DNA from: Desulfobacteraceae bacterium
GTDB taxonomy: Bacteria; Desulfobacterota; Desulfobacteria; Desulfobacterales; Desulfosalsimonadaceae
Assembly (NCBI GenBank): GCA_007136525.1
Contig: SLGU01000221.1
Span: 1 to 9,007 of the forward strand
Direction of reading: 5' to 3'
DNA: 9,007 nt
Numbering within the stretch: position 1 is the stretch's first letter; every line of letters starts with the position of its first letter. Positions 8,490 through 9,007 of the stretch are shown here, in pieces. The notes beneath the pieces are model-generated. The model was not told the DNA's origin. It made no database searches and saw only the letters and a program-made list of their open reading frames with translations. The translations under genes were made by a program, and so were the position numbers.

Positions 8490-9007
8490 ACCGGAACCGC
8501 AAGCGTCAGGTCAATGCCGGCAAGTTGCAGGAAAATCTTCCTGAACTGAGGGTTATGGTTGCCGGCGCCGGCACCGGCGGGCACCTGTTCCCCGGGATTG
8601 CCGTTATTGAGCGGCTCCGGGAAATGACAGGCAATGTCAGGCCGTGCTTTATCACAACTGGCCGTCCGATTGAGAACACGGTTCTGGGAGAAAGGAATTT
8701 TGAAACCAGAGAGATTTCAGCTGCAGGCATGAAGGGCAAATCCATATGGGGCAAAACGGCATCGATGGGCCTGCTGGTCAGGGGTGTCCTGGAGGCGCGC
8801 AAGATGCTGAAAACATTCGGGCCGCATCTGGTGATCGGTATGGGCGGCTATTCGTCCGCACCCGTTGTTTTGGCCGCCTGGATGGCGGGCATCCCCCGTT
8901 TGATCCATGAGCAGAACCGCGTGCCCGGGATTACCAACCGGCTGCTTGCACGGTTTTCGGACAGGGTTTTCATATCCTTTCCGGACACGGTTATTCCCGG
9001 TGCCAGA
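8486..9007 (+). CDS. murG: Lipid II synthase MurG, N-terminal part (3' end outside window)
   Basis: MurG is the membrane-associated GT-B glycosyltransferase that adds GlcNAc to lipid I, giving lipid II. The frame is open from ATG 8486 to the window edge (174 codons), about half of a usual 355-370 residue protein. Motifs seen: the glycine-rich loop GAGTGGHLFPG (27-37), the GMGGYSSAP loop (118-126), and HEQNRVPGITNRLLA (141-155). The first loop normally reads GGTGGH preceded by Ala or Gly; here the order is GAGTGGH, with GTGGH intact. The chosen start overlaps the ftsW stop (ATGA) and has a G-rich stretch upstream (8476-8480). It gives about 20 extra residues, rich in Arg and Lys (RNRKRQ, 3-8), before the first strand (LRVMVAG). 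Met24 (ATG 8555) would give a near-minimal MurG but has poor ribosome-site spacing. Confidence 0.95.
   Translation, partial: MNRNRKRQVNAGKLQENLPELRVMVAGAGTGGHLFPGIAVIERLREMTGNVRPCFITTGRPIENTVLGERNFETREISAAGMKGKSIWGKTASMGLLVRGVLEARKMLKTFGPHLVIGMGGYSSAPVVLAAWMAGIPRLIHEQNRVPGITNRLLARFSDRVFISFPDTVIPGAR

Noticed and set aside
1..9007. A hidden novel system (defence island, mobile element, CRISPR, biosynthetic insert) within the cluster
   Set aside because: All bases are accounted for by eight syntenic dcw genes with intact motifs and no inserted frame, repeat array or abrupt composition change that I can see.

Overview
The window is a compact, single-strand (+) piece of a bacterial division and cell-wall (dcw) cluster in the classical order: ftsL (3' end only) - ftsI - murE - murF - mraY - murD - ftsW - murG (5' part only). 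Every base lies in a gene or in a gap of at most 19 nt, so no stretch over 300 bases lacks a gene. I see no tRNA, rRNA, mobile element, CRISPR array, promoter-like spacer or terminator hairpin.

The organism is a Gram-negative-type bacterium making meso-diaminopimelate peptidoglycan, because MurE carries the DNPR specificity motif. The base composition is GC-rich. The look of the proteins (the MraY N-terminus, a MurE with a YRSD segment in the UMP-binding domain, a compact FtsI without PASTA repeats) resembles Desulfobacterota (former Deltaproteobacteria, sulfate-reducer-like) more than enterics. That placement is inferred from memory of these families and was not computed.

Layout: 1-174 is the coiled-coil tail of FtsL. 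171-1916 is FtsI, the septal transpeptidase (PBP3-type). 1913-3463 (MurE) and 3464-4900 (MurF) add the third residue and the terminal D-Ala-D-Ala to the UDP-MurNAc peptide. 4920-5999 (MraY) moves phospho-MurNAc-pentapeptide to undecaprenyl phosphate, giving lipid I. 6013-7374 (MurD) adds D-Glu. 7371-8489 (FtsW) is the septal glycosyltransferase that works with FtsI. 8486-9007 is the N-terminal part of MurG, which turns lipid I into lipid II. Together the window covers three cytoplasmic ligases, both lipid-linked steps (MurG incomplete) and the septal FtsL-FtsW-FtsI module.

Gene packing is extreme. Four of seven junctions are ATGA stop/start overlaps, one is a direct TAA-ATG abutment, and two are short gaps of 19 and 13 nt. 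This points to one polycistronic transcript with translational coupling; its promoter must lie upstream of the window and the end downstream. I found no previously undescribed system here. The second-look items are small: a basic N-terminal extension on MurG, a cysteine next to the KTG motif of FtsI, start-site questions, and the coupling pattern.
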